Assembly (NCBI GenBank): GCA_946886855.1
Contig: CAMPJJ010000106.1
Location: 1-17,980, forward strand
Origin: an uncultured Roseateles sp.
GTDB taxonomy: Bacteria > Pseudomonadota > Gammaproteobacteria > Burkholderiales > Burkholderiaceae
Direction: 5' to 3'
DNA length: 17,980 nt
The notes under the pieces were generated by a model. The model was not told where the DNA came from. It worked only from the letters and a program-made list of their open reading frames with translations, and ran no database searches. This document shows positions 7,859 through 16,540 of this stretch, piece by piece (position 1 is the stretch's first letter; every line of letters starts with the position of its first letter). The position numbers were made by a program, and so were the translations under genes.

Positions 7859-9715
7859 ATGCGCGCACGCCTCCTCGCCTCCCTTGTCGCGCTGGCCTTC
7901 GGCGTGGCCACCGTCGCGACGACGACGACGGCGGTCGGGGCTCCACCGCCGCAGACCGCGAAGGTCCCGGAGCCCGCCGTGGCGAAGCAGGAGAAGGTGC
8001 TGCGCTACGCCTTCCTCGTCGCCGAGACCGGCTTCGATCCGGCGCAGTTGAGCGACCTGTATTCGCGCATCATCACGGCCCACATCTTCGAGTCGCTCTA
8101 CAACTACGACTACCTCGCGCGGCCGTTCAAGCTCAAGCCCAACACGGCGGCGGAGATGCCGGAGGTCTCCGAGGACTTCCGCACCTGGACCATCAAGATC
8201 CGTCCGGGCATCTACTTCGCCGACGATCCCGCCTTCAAGGGCCAGCGACGTGAACTGACGGCGCAAGACTACGTCTACAGCCTCAAGCGCTTCTACGACC
8301 CGGCGACGAAGGGACCGCTGTACTCGAGCTTCAAGCAGGAAGGCATCCTCGGCCTGGAGGAACTGCGCGTCGCGGCGCTGAAGACGAAGAAGCCCTTCGA
8401 CTACGACAAGCCGGTCGAGGGCGTGCGCGCGCTGGACCGCTACACGCTGCAGTTCAAGCTGGCGGAGCCGCGGCCGCGCTTCATCTACAACCTCGCCGGC
8501 GGCGACACCTACGGCGCGGTGGCGCGCGAGGTCATCGAGGCCTATGCCGGCAAGACCATGGAGCACCCGGTCGGGACCGGGCCTTTCATGCTGGAGCGGT
8601 GGCGGCGCGGTTCGCTGATCCGGCTGGTCAGGAACCCCGGCTACCGCGACGTCTTCTACGACGCGCAACCCAATCCTGGCGATACCGAAGGCGAGCAGTT
8701 GCTGTCGCGCTTCAAGGGCCGCAAGCTGCCGATGGTGGATGCCGTCGAGGTGAGCATCATCGAGGCGGGTCAGCCGCGTTGGCTGTCCTTCCTGAACCGC
8801 GAGTTCGACCTGCTCTTCCTGCTGCCCGAGGAATACGCCGACGTGGCGATCCCGCACGGCAAGCTCGCGCCCAACCTCGACAAGCTGGGGATGAAGCCGT
8901 ACCGCGTGCTGGCGAGCGACCGCACGATGTACTACTTCAACATGGAAGATCCGACGGTCGGCGGCTACACGCCGGACAAGGTGGCGTTGCGGCGCGCGAT
9001 CGCGCTGGCCACGGACGTGCCGACCGAGATCGCGACCACGCGCCACTACCAGGCGGTGCCGGCGCAGTCCGTCATCGCGCCGGGGACCTGGGGATACGAG
9101 GACGATTACAAAAGCGAGAACAGCGACTACGACCTGGCGCGCGCCAAGGCGCTGCTCGACACCTACGGGTATGTCGACAAGGACGGCGACGGCTGGCGCG
9201 ACAAGCCCGACGGCAGCCCGCTGGTGCTGGAGGTGGCGTCGACGCCGGATTCGCGGTCCAAGCCCTATGACGAGCTGTGGCAGCGCGACATGAACAAGCT
9301 GGGCATCCGGATGCGCATCCGCATGGCGCAGTGGCCGGAGAACCTGAAGTCGGCGCGCGCGGGCCAGTTGATGATCTGGCAGCTGGGCTTCAACAACTCG
9401 ACGCCGGATGCGCAACTGGGGCTGGAGCTGCTGTACGGGCCGGCGGCCGGCGGGCAGAACCTGGGGCGCTTCAAGCTCGACCGGTTCGATGATCTCTATC
9501 GGCGCATGATGGTGCTGCCCGACGGCCCCGAACGCGCCGAGCTGCTGCGCGAGGCGCAGAAGCTGCTGACCGCCTACATGCCGCAGAAGTACCGCGTCCA
9601 TCGCATCGTCACCGACATCGCGCAGCCGTGGCTGGTGGGCTACCGGCGGCCGTTCTTCAACCAGATTTTCTGGCCCTACGTCGACATCGAGACGGACAAG
9701 CTGCCGAAGCGCTGA
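7859..9715 (+). CDS. Periplasmic solute-binding protein of peptide ABC transporter, SBP_bac_5 family (paralog 3)
   Basis: A 618-residue exported binding protein, the last of three in tandem, 11 nt after the previous stop. The signal peptide is MRARLLASLVALAFGVATVA followed by a short Thr/Val/Pro-rich region, then EKVLRYAFLVAETGFDPAQ. By eye it is closer to paralog 2 than to paralog 1, sharing RPGI-FADDPAFKG, ELTAQDYVYSLKRFYDP and FKLAEPRPRF-type segments. The Asp-rich loop DKDGDGWRD is at 440-448, and the C-terminus carries YMPQKYRVHRIVTDIAQPWLVGYRR. The frame stays open far upstream through paralog 2, but the signal peptide marks 7859 as the start. The Shine-Dalgarno is weak (AGG at 7846-7848). 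A REP-like palindrome follows its stop. Confidence 0.92.
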   Translation: MRARLLASLVALAFGVATVATTTTAVGAPPPQTAKVPEPAVAKQEKVLRYAFLVAETGFDPAQLSDLYSRIITAHIFESLYNYDYLARPFKLKPNTAAEMPEVSEDFRTWTIKIRPGIYFADDPAFKGQRRELTAQDYVYSLKRFYDPATKGPLYSSFKQEGILGLEELRVAALKTKKPFDYDKPVEGVRALDRYTLQFKLAEPRPRFIYNLAGGDTYGAVAREVIEAYAGKTMEHPVGTGPFMLERWRRGSLIRLVRNPGYRDVFYDAQPNPGDTEGEQLLSRFKGRKLPMVDAVEVSIIEAGQPRWLSFLNREFDLLFLLPEEYADVAIPHGKLAPNLDKLGMKPYRVLASDRTMYYFNMEDPTVGGYTPDKVALRRAIALATDVPTEIATTRHYQAVPAQSVIAPGTWGYEDDYKSENSDYDLARAKALLDTYGYVDKDGDGWRDKPDGSPLVLEVASTPDSRSKPYDELWQRDMNKLGIRMRIRMAQWPENLKSARAGQLMIWQLGFNNSTPDAQLGLELLYGPAAGGQNLGRFKLDRFDDLYRRMMVLPDGPERAELLREAQKLLTAYMPQKYRVHRIVTDIAQPWLVGYRRPFFNQIFWPYVDIETDKLPKR

Positions 9716-9728
9716 GTCCTTCTTGCTC

Positions 9729-9765
9729 CCTCTCCCGCACTGCGGGAGAGGGCGGGGGTGAGGGC
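9729..9765 (+). repeat. REP-like palindromic element, also possible terminator after the third binding-protein gene
   Basis: Positions 9729-9740 (CCCTCTCCCGCA) are perfectly complementary to 9742-9753 (TGCGGGAGAGGG), giving 12-nt arms around a 1-nt centre; physically a stem of about 10-11 bp with a small loop. A tail CGGGGGTGAGGG (9754-9765) follows. This composition (CCCTCTCCC...GGGAGAGGG plus GGGGTGAGGG) is a pattern I know as a dispersed intergenic repeat in many proteobacterial genomes. It starts 14 nt after the stop at 9715 and has no U-tract. It may stabilise or end the transcript. Confidence 0.65.
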
Positions 9766-9797
9766 CAGCGGCCGTCGCAGTACGCGAGCCCGAGCCG

Positions 9798-9811
9798 GTC
9801 ACGCGCGTGAC
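9798..9811. repeat. Perfect 14-bp palindrome GTCACGCGCGTGAC
   Basis: GTCACGCGCGTGAC reads the same on both strands. It lies 51 nt before the acetoacetyl-CoA synthetase ATG and upstream of a candidate -10 (9834-9839). It is flanked by GCGAGCCCGAG repeats (9785-9795 and 9813-9823). Such a palindrome could be an operator for a dimeric regulator; I cannot name the regulator. Confidence 0.4.
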
Positions 9812-9833
9812 GGCGAGCCCGAGGGATCTGGGC

Positions 9834-9839
9834 TACCGT
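9834..9839 (+). promoter_or_regulatory. Candidate -10 element (TACCGT) for acetoacetyl-CoA synthetase
   Basis: CTACCGT matches the CTAnnnT pattern seen before other genes in this window. It lies 22 nt upstream of the ATG, directly before the AAGGAG ribosome-binding site (9851-9856). No good -35 is visible at standard spacing. Confidence 0.25.
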
Positions 9840-9861
9840 CAGGACTCGACAAGGAGTCCCC

Positions 9862-12021
<2,160 letters not shown>

Positions 12022-12039
12022 TCCGCTTGTGAGGGCCGC

Positions 12040-12045
12040 TACAGT
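12040..12045 (+). promoter_or_regulatory. Candidate -10 element (TACAGT) for the small lipoprotein gene
   Basis: CTACAGT lies 31 nt upstream of the GTG start at 12077 and just after the synthetase stop (12021). It keeps T1, A2, A4 and T6 of the -10 consensus. A -35 is not clear. Confidence 0.3.
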
Positions 12046-12076
12046 CGATCTCCCCCCACCTCGACACAGACCGTCC

Positions 12077-12430
12077 GTGACCCTGAAACGCACCTTGATC
12101 GTCCTGGCCATGCTGTCGCTGCTCAGCGGCTGCGTGTCGGGGTACAGCGGGCTCCACCACCAGCGACTGGGCATGATCGAGATCCCATTGACCTTCGCGT
12201 TCATGGCGGTGGTTTACGCCTGGTATCGGCGCGACTCCATCCAGCGCCGCTTCTTCGGCGGCACGATGATGGGCGGTGGCGTCCTGGCCGCCATGCTGCT
12301 GGTGATGCCGATCTACCTCTACTGCAGTCGACCGGAGGGCGAACGCGTGCGGCCGATCATGACCTTCCTGGGTCTGATGCTGCTGTCCATGGTGCTCTCA
12401 ACGATCGGTGCGCTCCCTTTCATGCAATGA
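12077..12430 (+). CDS. Small putative membrane lipoprotein, function unknown
   Basis: A 117-residue protein that I do not recognise. It starts VTLKRTLIVLAMLSLLSGC. The LSGC (16-19) is a good lipobox after a short hydrophobic signal, so signal peptidase II processing at C19 is likely. Three hydrophobic segments follow, at about 36-50 (IPLTFAFMAVVYAWY), 60-82 (GGTMMGGGVLAAMLLVMPIYLY) and 94-116 (IMTFLGLMLLSMVLSTIGALPFM). A short basic loop (YRRDSIQRR) separates the first two. This makes a small multi-spanning lipoprotein. GTG at 12077 is chosen because it gives a complete signal sequence; an internal ATG (M12) would truncate it, and a longer in-frame upstream start would overlap the synthetase gene. 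No clear Shine-Dalgarno is seen. The coding bias matches its neighbours. Confidence 0.7.
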   Translation: MTLKRTLIVLAMLSLLSGCVSGYSGLHHQRLGMIEIPLTFAFMAVVYAWYRRDSIQRRFFGGTMMGGGVLAAMLLVMPIYLYCSRPEGERVRPIMTFLGLMLLSMVLSTIGALPFMQ

Positions 12431-12452
12431 CGCCCGGGGGAGATGACACCTT

Positions 12453-12472
12453 CGCGTCGCTCCCGCGACGCG
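12453..12472 (+). terminator. 8-bp GC hairpin after the lipoprotein gene
   Basis: CGCGTCGC (12453-12460) and GCGACGCG (12465-12472) form a perfect stem around TCCC, 23 nt after the stop at 12430. A C-rich, not U-rich, stretch follows. A GGGGG (12435-12439) and CCCCC just after the stem could extend the pairing. It is a candidate transcription end without the intrinsic U-tract. A smaller GGGAC/GTCCC hairpin (12485-12498) follows. Confidence 0.35.
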
Positions 12473-12522
12473 CCCCCGCTTCCAGGGACGGCGGTCCCGC
12501 GGGCAAGTTCCGAACCTGTCGA

Positions 12523-12549
12523 TGACACGGACCGTTCACCGGTCTGTCA
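12523..12549. repeat. Imperfect inverted repeat upstream of the PEP-CTERM/phospholipase genes
   Basis: TGACA (12523-12527) plus GACCG (12530-12534) pair with CGGTC (12540-12544) plus TGTCA (12545-12549). There is a 2-nt bulge on the left arm and a 5-nt centre (TTCAC). It overlaps the Pho-box-like sequence at 12533-12550, so it could be an operator or an RNA hairpin in the leader. Confidence 0.4.
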
Positions 12550-12550
12550 C
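12533..12550 (+). promoter_or_regulatory. Possible Pho box upstream of the PEP-CTERM/phospholipase C pair
   Basis: CGTTCAC (12533-12539) and CTGTCAC (12544-12550) are two heptamers spaced by CGGT, that is an 11-bp repeat period as in PhoB boxes (CTGTCAT-N4-CTGTCAT). The second heptamer matches well and the first matches five of seven bases of the second. A weak -10-like GAACAT (12561-12566) lies 10 bp downstream, the expected distance for Pho promoters. The spacer is GC-rich rather than AT-rich, which weakens the call. Phospholipase C genes are known PhoB targets in some bacteria. Confidence 0.33.
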
Positions 12551-12664
12551 CTCAGCCTCTGAACATGCGCCGGTCCAGCCACGACCGCGCCGTCAAGACC
12601 TGACCCCTCCAGATCGACGCGCGGTCGCGGCGCTTCCCGTCCGCCCGACCTCCCTGGAGTCCCC

Positions 12665-13330
12665 ATGCGCAAGCCCTCCGCCCGCACCCTGTCCCGCGCC
12701 ATCACCCATGCGGCCACCCGCGTGGTCACTCGCGCCTGCCTGCCGCTGGCCCTGGCCATCGCCGCGCCGTTCGCGTCCGCCACCGTCGTCACCTTCGACG
12801 ACCTGACCGACGACGGCGTCGTCCCCGCCCACTACGCCGGCCTCGACTGGTCCGCCAGCTCCTGGTTCCAGTACGCCGGCGAGCAGGCCCCGTACACGCC
12901 GCATTCGGGCGACCGCCGCGCCACGCTGGGCTTCGACGGCAGCAGCGCCACCAGCACCATCGGCTTCCTCTCGCCCAGCACCTTCCAGGGCGCCTGGTTC
13001 GCCGGCTTCGACGGCGTCAACGTCGCCATCGACCTGTACTTCGGCGGCGCGCTCGTCGCGTCGACCTCGCTGCTCAATCTCAGCGACAGCCCGGCGTTTC
13101 TCGGCAGCGGCTACACCGGCCTCGTCGACCGCCTGGTCTTCCGCAGCAACGATCCGGCCTTCTTCGTCATGGACGACCTGACCTTCGCGTCCGCCGTGCC
13201 GGAACCCGCCTCGGGCGCGCTGGCGCTGGGCGGCCTCGCCGTCGCCGCGCTGGTGATCCGGCGCCGCAAGTCCTCGCAGCCCGCGGGCACCGCCAACAAC
13301 GCCACCGCCACCGCCACCGCCACCGCCTGA
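12665..13330 (+). CDS. PEP-CTERM sorting domain-containing surface protein
   Basis: A 221-residue exported protein. The N-terminal signal peptide has a long basic n-region and hydrophobic core CLPLALAIAAPFASA (25-39). The mature region starts TVVTFDDLTDDGVVPAHYAGLDWS (40-62), a beta-rich sequence typical of PEP-CTERM proteins. The C-terminal signal is VPEP (178-181), a hydrophobic helix (about 182-198) and RRRK (199-202). Such proteins are cut at PEP by an exosortase and linked to the cell surface or exopolysaccharide. Exosortase genes are not in this window. An unusual 19-residue tail follows the Arg cluster and ends in Ala-Thr repeats encoded by GCCACC units. The specific function of the mature domain is unknown. 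Start: GGAG (12656-12659) 5 nt before ATG. Its stop overlaps the Shine-Dalgarno of the phospholipase gene. Confidence 0.88.
   Translation: MRKPSARTLSRAITHAATRVVTRACLPLALAIAAPFASATVVTFDDLTDDGVVPAHYAGLDWSASSWFQYAGEQAPYTPHSGDRRATLGFDGSSATSTIGFLSPSTFQGAWFAGFDGVNVAIDLYFGGALVASTSLLNLSDSPAFLGSGYTGLVDRLVFRSNDPAFFVMDDLTFASAVPEPASGALALGGLAVAALVIRRRKSSQPAGTANNATATATATA
13301..13327 (+). repeat. GCCACC hexamer repeat at the 3' end of the PEP-CTERM gene
   Basis: Four and a half tandem copies of GCCACC directly before the TGA. They encode the terminal Ala-Thr repeat beyond the Arg cluster of the sorting signal. The unit is two codons, so changes in copy number keep the frame. Confidence 0.9.
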
Positions 13331-13340
13331 GGAGACCGCC

Positions 13341-15533
13341 ATGACGCAGCAGCAACCGCCCCGCCGCCAGTTCCTCCGCGCCGTCGCCGGCGCCGCCGGC
13401 GCCACCGCCGCGATGACCAGCTTCCCGCCGGCCATCGCCCGCGCGCTGTCCATCAAGGCGGCCGTGCGCACCGGCACGATCCAGGACGTCGAGCACATCG
13501 TCATCCTGACGCAGGAGAACCGCTCCTTCGACCATTACTTCGGCACGCTCAACGGCGTGCGCGGCTTCGGCGATCCGTTCCCGGCGCCGGTGGCCGACTC
13601 GGCCAACGTGAAGGGCCGCTCGGTCTGGATCCAGCCCACCGTCAACAACGCCGGGCCCGGCGCGATCGCGCCCTTCCACCTGAACACCGCGCAGAACTTC
13701 GCCTTCATGCGCGTCAGCGGCACGCCGCACTCGTGGACCGACGCCCAGGCCGCCTGGGACCACGGCCGCATGAACAACTGGCCCAAGGCCAAGCAGAACC
13801 ATTCGATGGGCCACTTCAAGGAGCAGGAACTGCCCTTCCAGTTCGCCCTGGCCAACGCGTTCACGCTGTGCGACGCCTACCACTGCGCGACGCAGACCGG
13901 CACCAACACCAACCGGCTGTTCATCTGGACCGGCACCAACGATCCGCTGCGCCTGGGCAACGGTCCGTCCACCGACAACAGCCACGACTGGTTCAATCCG
14001 AATCCGCTGGACGACTACACCTGGACCACCTATCCCGAGCGCCTGCAGTCCGCCGGCATCAGCTGGCAGGTCTACCAGAACATGGCGGACAACTTCACCG
14101 ACAACTCGCTGGCGGGCTTCAAGGTGTTCCGCGACGGCTGGTACAACCGGCCGGGCTTCTCGCAGGTGCTGAAGGACCGCGGCATCTCCACGCGCGACCT
14201 CGACCTGCTGCGCGACGACGTACTCAACAACCGCTTGCCGCAGGTGTCGTGGGTCGTCGCGACGGCGGAGGGCTCCGAGCATCCCGGCCCGTCCAGTCCC
14301 GCGCAGGGCGCGGACTACACCGCCAAGGTGCTGGACGCGCTGACCTCGAATCCCGACGTCTGGGCCAAGACCGTCCTGTTCATCAACTTCGACGAGAACG
14401 ACGGCTTCTTCGACCACGTGCCGCCGCCGGCCGCGCCGTCGTACGTGACCTGGAACGCGAACCCGGCGCAGGCGGTGCTCGCCGGCGCGTCGACGGTGGA
14501 CACGACCGGCGAGTACTGCGAGATCCTGAACGGCGCCTCGGCCACCTACCTGCATCGTCCGTACGGCATGGGCCCGCGCGTGCCGCTGTACATCGTGTCG
14601 CCGTGGAGCAAGGGCGGCTGGGTCAACTCGCAGACCTCGGACCACACCTCGGTGCTGCGCTTCATCGAGGCCCGCTTCGGCGTCAAGGAGACCAACATCG
14701 GCGCGTGGCGCCGTGCGGTCGCGGGCGACCTGACCTCGTGCTTCAACTTCGCCGATCCGGAGGACAGCGAGTTCTTCTCGAAACTGCCCGACACCGTGGC
14801 GCTCGCCAACCGGGCCCGCGCGCTGCCGGGCACGACGACGCCGGGCATCCCGGGCTCGCTGCAGCTGCCGTCGCAGAACGCCGGCGTGCGTCCGGCGCGC
14901 GCCCTGCCTTACGACCTGCAGGCCACCAGCGCGGTGACGCCCGGTGCGGGTCCGAATGCGACGACGATCGCCGTCAGCTTCCAGAACACGGGCAGCGCCG
15001 CCGCCGTGTTTCACGTCTACGACCGCACGCGCCTGGGCGAGATCCCGCGCCGCTACACGGTCGAGGCCGGCAAGCAGCTCACCGGCAGCTTCGCGCCGCA
15101 GGCCGCGGGGGCCTACGACCTGTGGATCCTCGGACCCAACGGTTTCCATCGCCACCTCGCCGGCAATGCGCGGCGGGCGGCGGCGGCGGGCCAGCCCAAT
15201 CCGGATGTCGTCGCGAAGTCCGCGCCGGCCACCGGTGAACTGGTGCTGACGCTGGTGAACACCGGCCCGGTCGCGGCGACCTTCACCGTCGCGCACAACA
15301 AGTACCAGGGCACGGCGCCGCGGACGGTGAACGTGCCGGCGCGCAGCAGCAGCGAGCTGCGCATCGGGGTCGCCGTGGCGGCGCACTGGTATGACGTGTC
15401 GGTGCGGGTGGGCGGACAGGCCGACTTCCTGCGCCGCTTCGCCGGCCACATCGAGACCGGCGCGCCGTCGGTCAGCGATCCGGCGATGGAAGGGGTGGCG
15501 AAGGCGGATCAGTACCGCGTGCAGGGCGCGTGA
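13341..15533 (+). CDS. Phosphocholine-specific phospholipase C (bacterial acid-phosphatase-like superfamily), Tat-exported
   Basis: A 730-residue enzyme expected to hydrolyse phosphatidylcholine or sphingomyelin into diacylglycerol/ceramide and phosphocholine outside the cytoplasm. The N-terminus MTQQQPPRRQFLRAVAGAAG has a twin-arginine motif (RRQFLR 8-13), so export of a folded enzyme is expected. The catalytic domain begins DVEHIVILTQENRSFDHYFG (49-68), with the metal/nucleophile region of this family. DAYHCATQTGTNTNRLFIWTG and NFDENDGFFDHVPPP (FDENDGFFDHV about 350-360) are further catalytic blocks. The C-terminal part (about 515-720) holds two beta-sandwich repeats as in PlcN/PlcH (DUF756 type): ATTIAVSFQNTGSAAAVFHVYD and LVLTLVNTGPVAATFTVAHN. 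Length matches the family (about 690-730). GAGGAG at 13329-13334 overlaps the previous gene's stop, 6 nt before the ATG, suggesting translational coupling. Confidence 0.93.
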   Translation: MTQQQPPRRQFLRAVAGAAGATAAMTSFPPAIARALSIKAAVRTGTIQDVEHIVILTQENRSFDHYFGTLNGVRGFGDPFPAPVADSANVKGRSVWIQPTVNNAGPGAIAPFHLNTAQNFAFMRVSGTPHSWTDAQAAWDHGRMNNWPKAKQNHSMGHFKEQELPFQFALANAFTLCDAYHCATQTGTNTNRLFIWTGTNDPLRLGNGPSTDNSHDWFNPNPLDDYTWTTYPERLQSAGISWQVYQNMADNFTDNSLAGFKVFRDGWYNRPGFSQVLKDRGISTRDLDLLRDDVLNNRLPQVSWVVATAEGSEHPGPSSPAQGADYTAKVLDALTSNPDVWAKTVLFINFDENDGFFDHVPPPAAPSYVTWNANPAQAVLAGASTVDTTGEYCEILNGASATYLHRPYGMGPRVPLYIVSPWSKGGWVNSQTSDHTSVLRFIEARFGVKETNIGAWRRAVAGDLTSCFNFADPEDSEFFSKLPDTVALANRARALPGTTTPGIPGSLQLPSQNAGVRPARALPYDLQATSAVTPGAGPNATTIAVSFQNTGSAAAVFHVYDRTRLGEIPRRYTVEAGKQLTGSFAPQAAGAYDLWILGPNGFHRHLAGNARRAAAAGQPNPDVVAKSAPATGELVLTLVNTGPVAATFTVAHNKYQGTAPRTVNVPARSSSELRIGVAVAAHWYDVSVRVGGQADFLRRFAGHIETGAPSVSDPAMEGVAKADQYRVQGA

Positions 15534-15534
15534 A

Positions 15535-15549
15535 GGCGCGTTGAGCGCC
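15535..15549 (+). terminator. Small hairpin after the phospholipase C gene
   Basis: GGCGC (15535-15539) and GCGCC (15545-15549) form a 5-bp stem with loop GTTGA, right after the stop at 15533. There is no U-tract, so this is a weak terminator candidate. Confidence 0.2.
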
Positions 15550-15631
15550 CCGGTACGACCAAGGGGTGGGGCAGGACGCGGGAGCGTTCCTTGCCCAGCC
15601 CGGGCCTCCCCATGAAAACACGGAGGTCCTC

Positions 15632-16534
15632 ATGTCCGTCATGCGTCTTCGTCTCCAAAGACAACCGCGTTCCGTTCTCCGATCCACCGTGGCCGCCTTC
15701 GCGGCCACTGCCGCTTTCTGCAGTGCAGCAGGCGGCGCGTTCGCGCAGTCCGCCGGCGTCCCCCAGGACGCCATCGGCTTCACCGAGTACGTCGCGGCGC
15801 AGCTGCGGCAGCAACTCGGCGACGGCACCGTCGTCGTCCGCGAGCCGCTGACGCTCGGCGTCGCGGATCAGCGCACGCGGCTGGACAAGCTCTACGCGGG
15901 CTGCCAGACCAACCGCGGCAATTGCGCCGACGACGTGGGCGCCTTCGTGAAGACGACGACACAGCAGTTCCGCGCCTCGACCATCCCCGCGACGCGCGAG
16001 TCGCTGCGGCTGGCGGTGCGCACGGCCGCGTCGGTGCAGCAGGCGCAACGCGAGGTCGGCGGCGACGCCACCACCTTCCGCCCGCGGCCCTTCATCGGTC
16101 CGCTGGTGACGGTGCCGGTCTTCGACACGATGCGCGCGACGCGGCTGATCAGCGAGCAGGACTACAAGACGCTGAACCTGTCGGTCGACCAGGTGCGCGA
16201 GACCGCCCGCAAGAACACCTACGACGCGATGCCGCAGGTGCTGCAACACGCCAAGCCCGTGCCCGCGGGCGAAGTGGGCAAGCTCGACGGACCGGTGCTG
16301 CAGCCGAGCCGCTTGATCTTCATCGACGACTGGAAGCCGCTGGCCGACGCGCAGAAGGGCAAGCTGATCGTCGCGGCGCCGGCCAACGACACGGTGCTGT
16401 ATGTGAGCGACGACGACGCGTCCACCCTCGACGCGCTGCGCGCCCAGGTGCGGGATCTGATGGGCAAGACCGCCAATCCGCTGACGGACGTGCTGTTCCG
16501 CTGGACGCCGTCGGGCTGGGCGCCGATGCAGTGA
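15632..16534 (+). CDS. Secreted DUF1444/YtpQ-like protein, function unknown
   Basis: A 300-residue exported protein. The signal peptide MSVMRLRLQRQPRSVLRSTV is followed by an Ala-rich core ending GAFA (38), with predicted cleavage before QS. The mature part has FTEYVAAQLRQQLGDGTVVV, then VREPLTLGV and RLDKLYAGCQ. The segment FDTMRATRLISEQDYKTLNL followed by VDQVRETARKNT resembles the 'D...RLVT..DLE.WG.S.EEL...A..NL' block I know from DUF1444 (YtpQ) proteins. Two Cys in CQTNRGNC could form a disulfide in the periplasm. The family has no established reaction. Start chosen at 15632: GGAGGT (15622-15627) lies 4 nt upstream and the signal peptide begins there. Upstream in-frame residues look non-coding. 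It converges on the membrane-protein gene with a 6-nt gap. Confidence 0.75.
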   Translation: MSVMRLRLQRQPRSVLRSTVAAFAATAAFCSAAGGAFAQSAGVPQDAIGFTEYVAAQLRQQLGDGTVVVREPLTLGVADQRTRLDKLYAGCQTNRGNCADDVGAFVKTTTQQFRASTIPATRESLRLAVRTAASVQQAQREVGGDATTFRPRPFIGPLVTVPVFDTMRATRLISEQDYKTLNLSVDQVRETARKNTYDAMPQVLQHAKPVPAGEVGKLDGPVLQPSRLIFIDDWKPLADAQKGKLIVAAPANDTVLYVSDDDASTLDALRAQVRDLMGKTANPLTDVLFRWTPSGWAPMQ

Positions 16535-16540
16535 TTGCGG

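Noticed and set aside
6719..9715. A 998-codon plus-strand frame that could suggest a fusion onto the third binding protein
   Set aside because: The part before 7859 is out of frame with paralog 2 and has low-complexity Arg/Ala-rich sequence. A proper signal peptide starts at 7859.
2825..9715. Assignment as yejABEF
   Set aside because: The fused ATPase fits YejF-like proteins, but the binding proteins do not resemble YejA in their conserved blocks, so I gave no gene symbols.
12431..12664. Sigma-54 (-24/-12) promoter before the PEP-CTERM gene, as known for some PEP-CTERM genes
   Set aside because: I found no TGGCAC-N5-TTGC-type sequence in the gap on the plus strand.
13167..15449. Minus-strand 760-codon open frame opposite phospholipase C
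   Set aside because: Same high-GC shadow effect. It is Arg/Val/His-rich without motifs and crosses two well-supported plus-strand genes.
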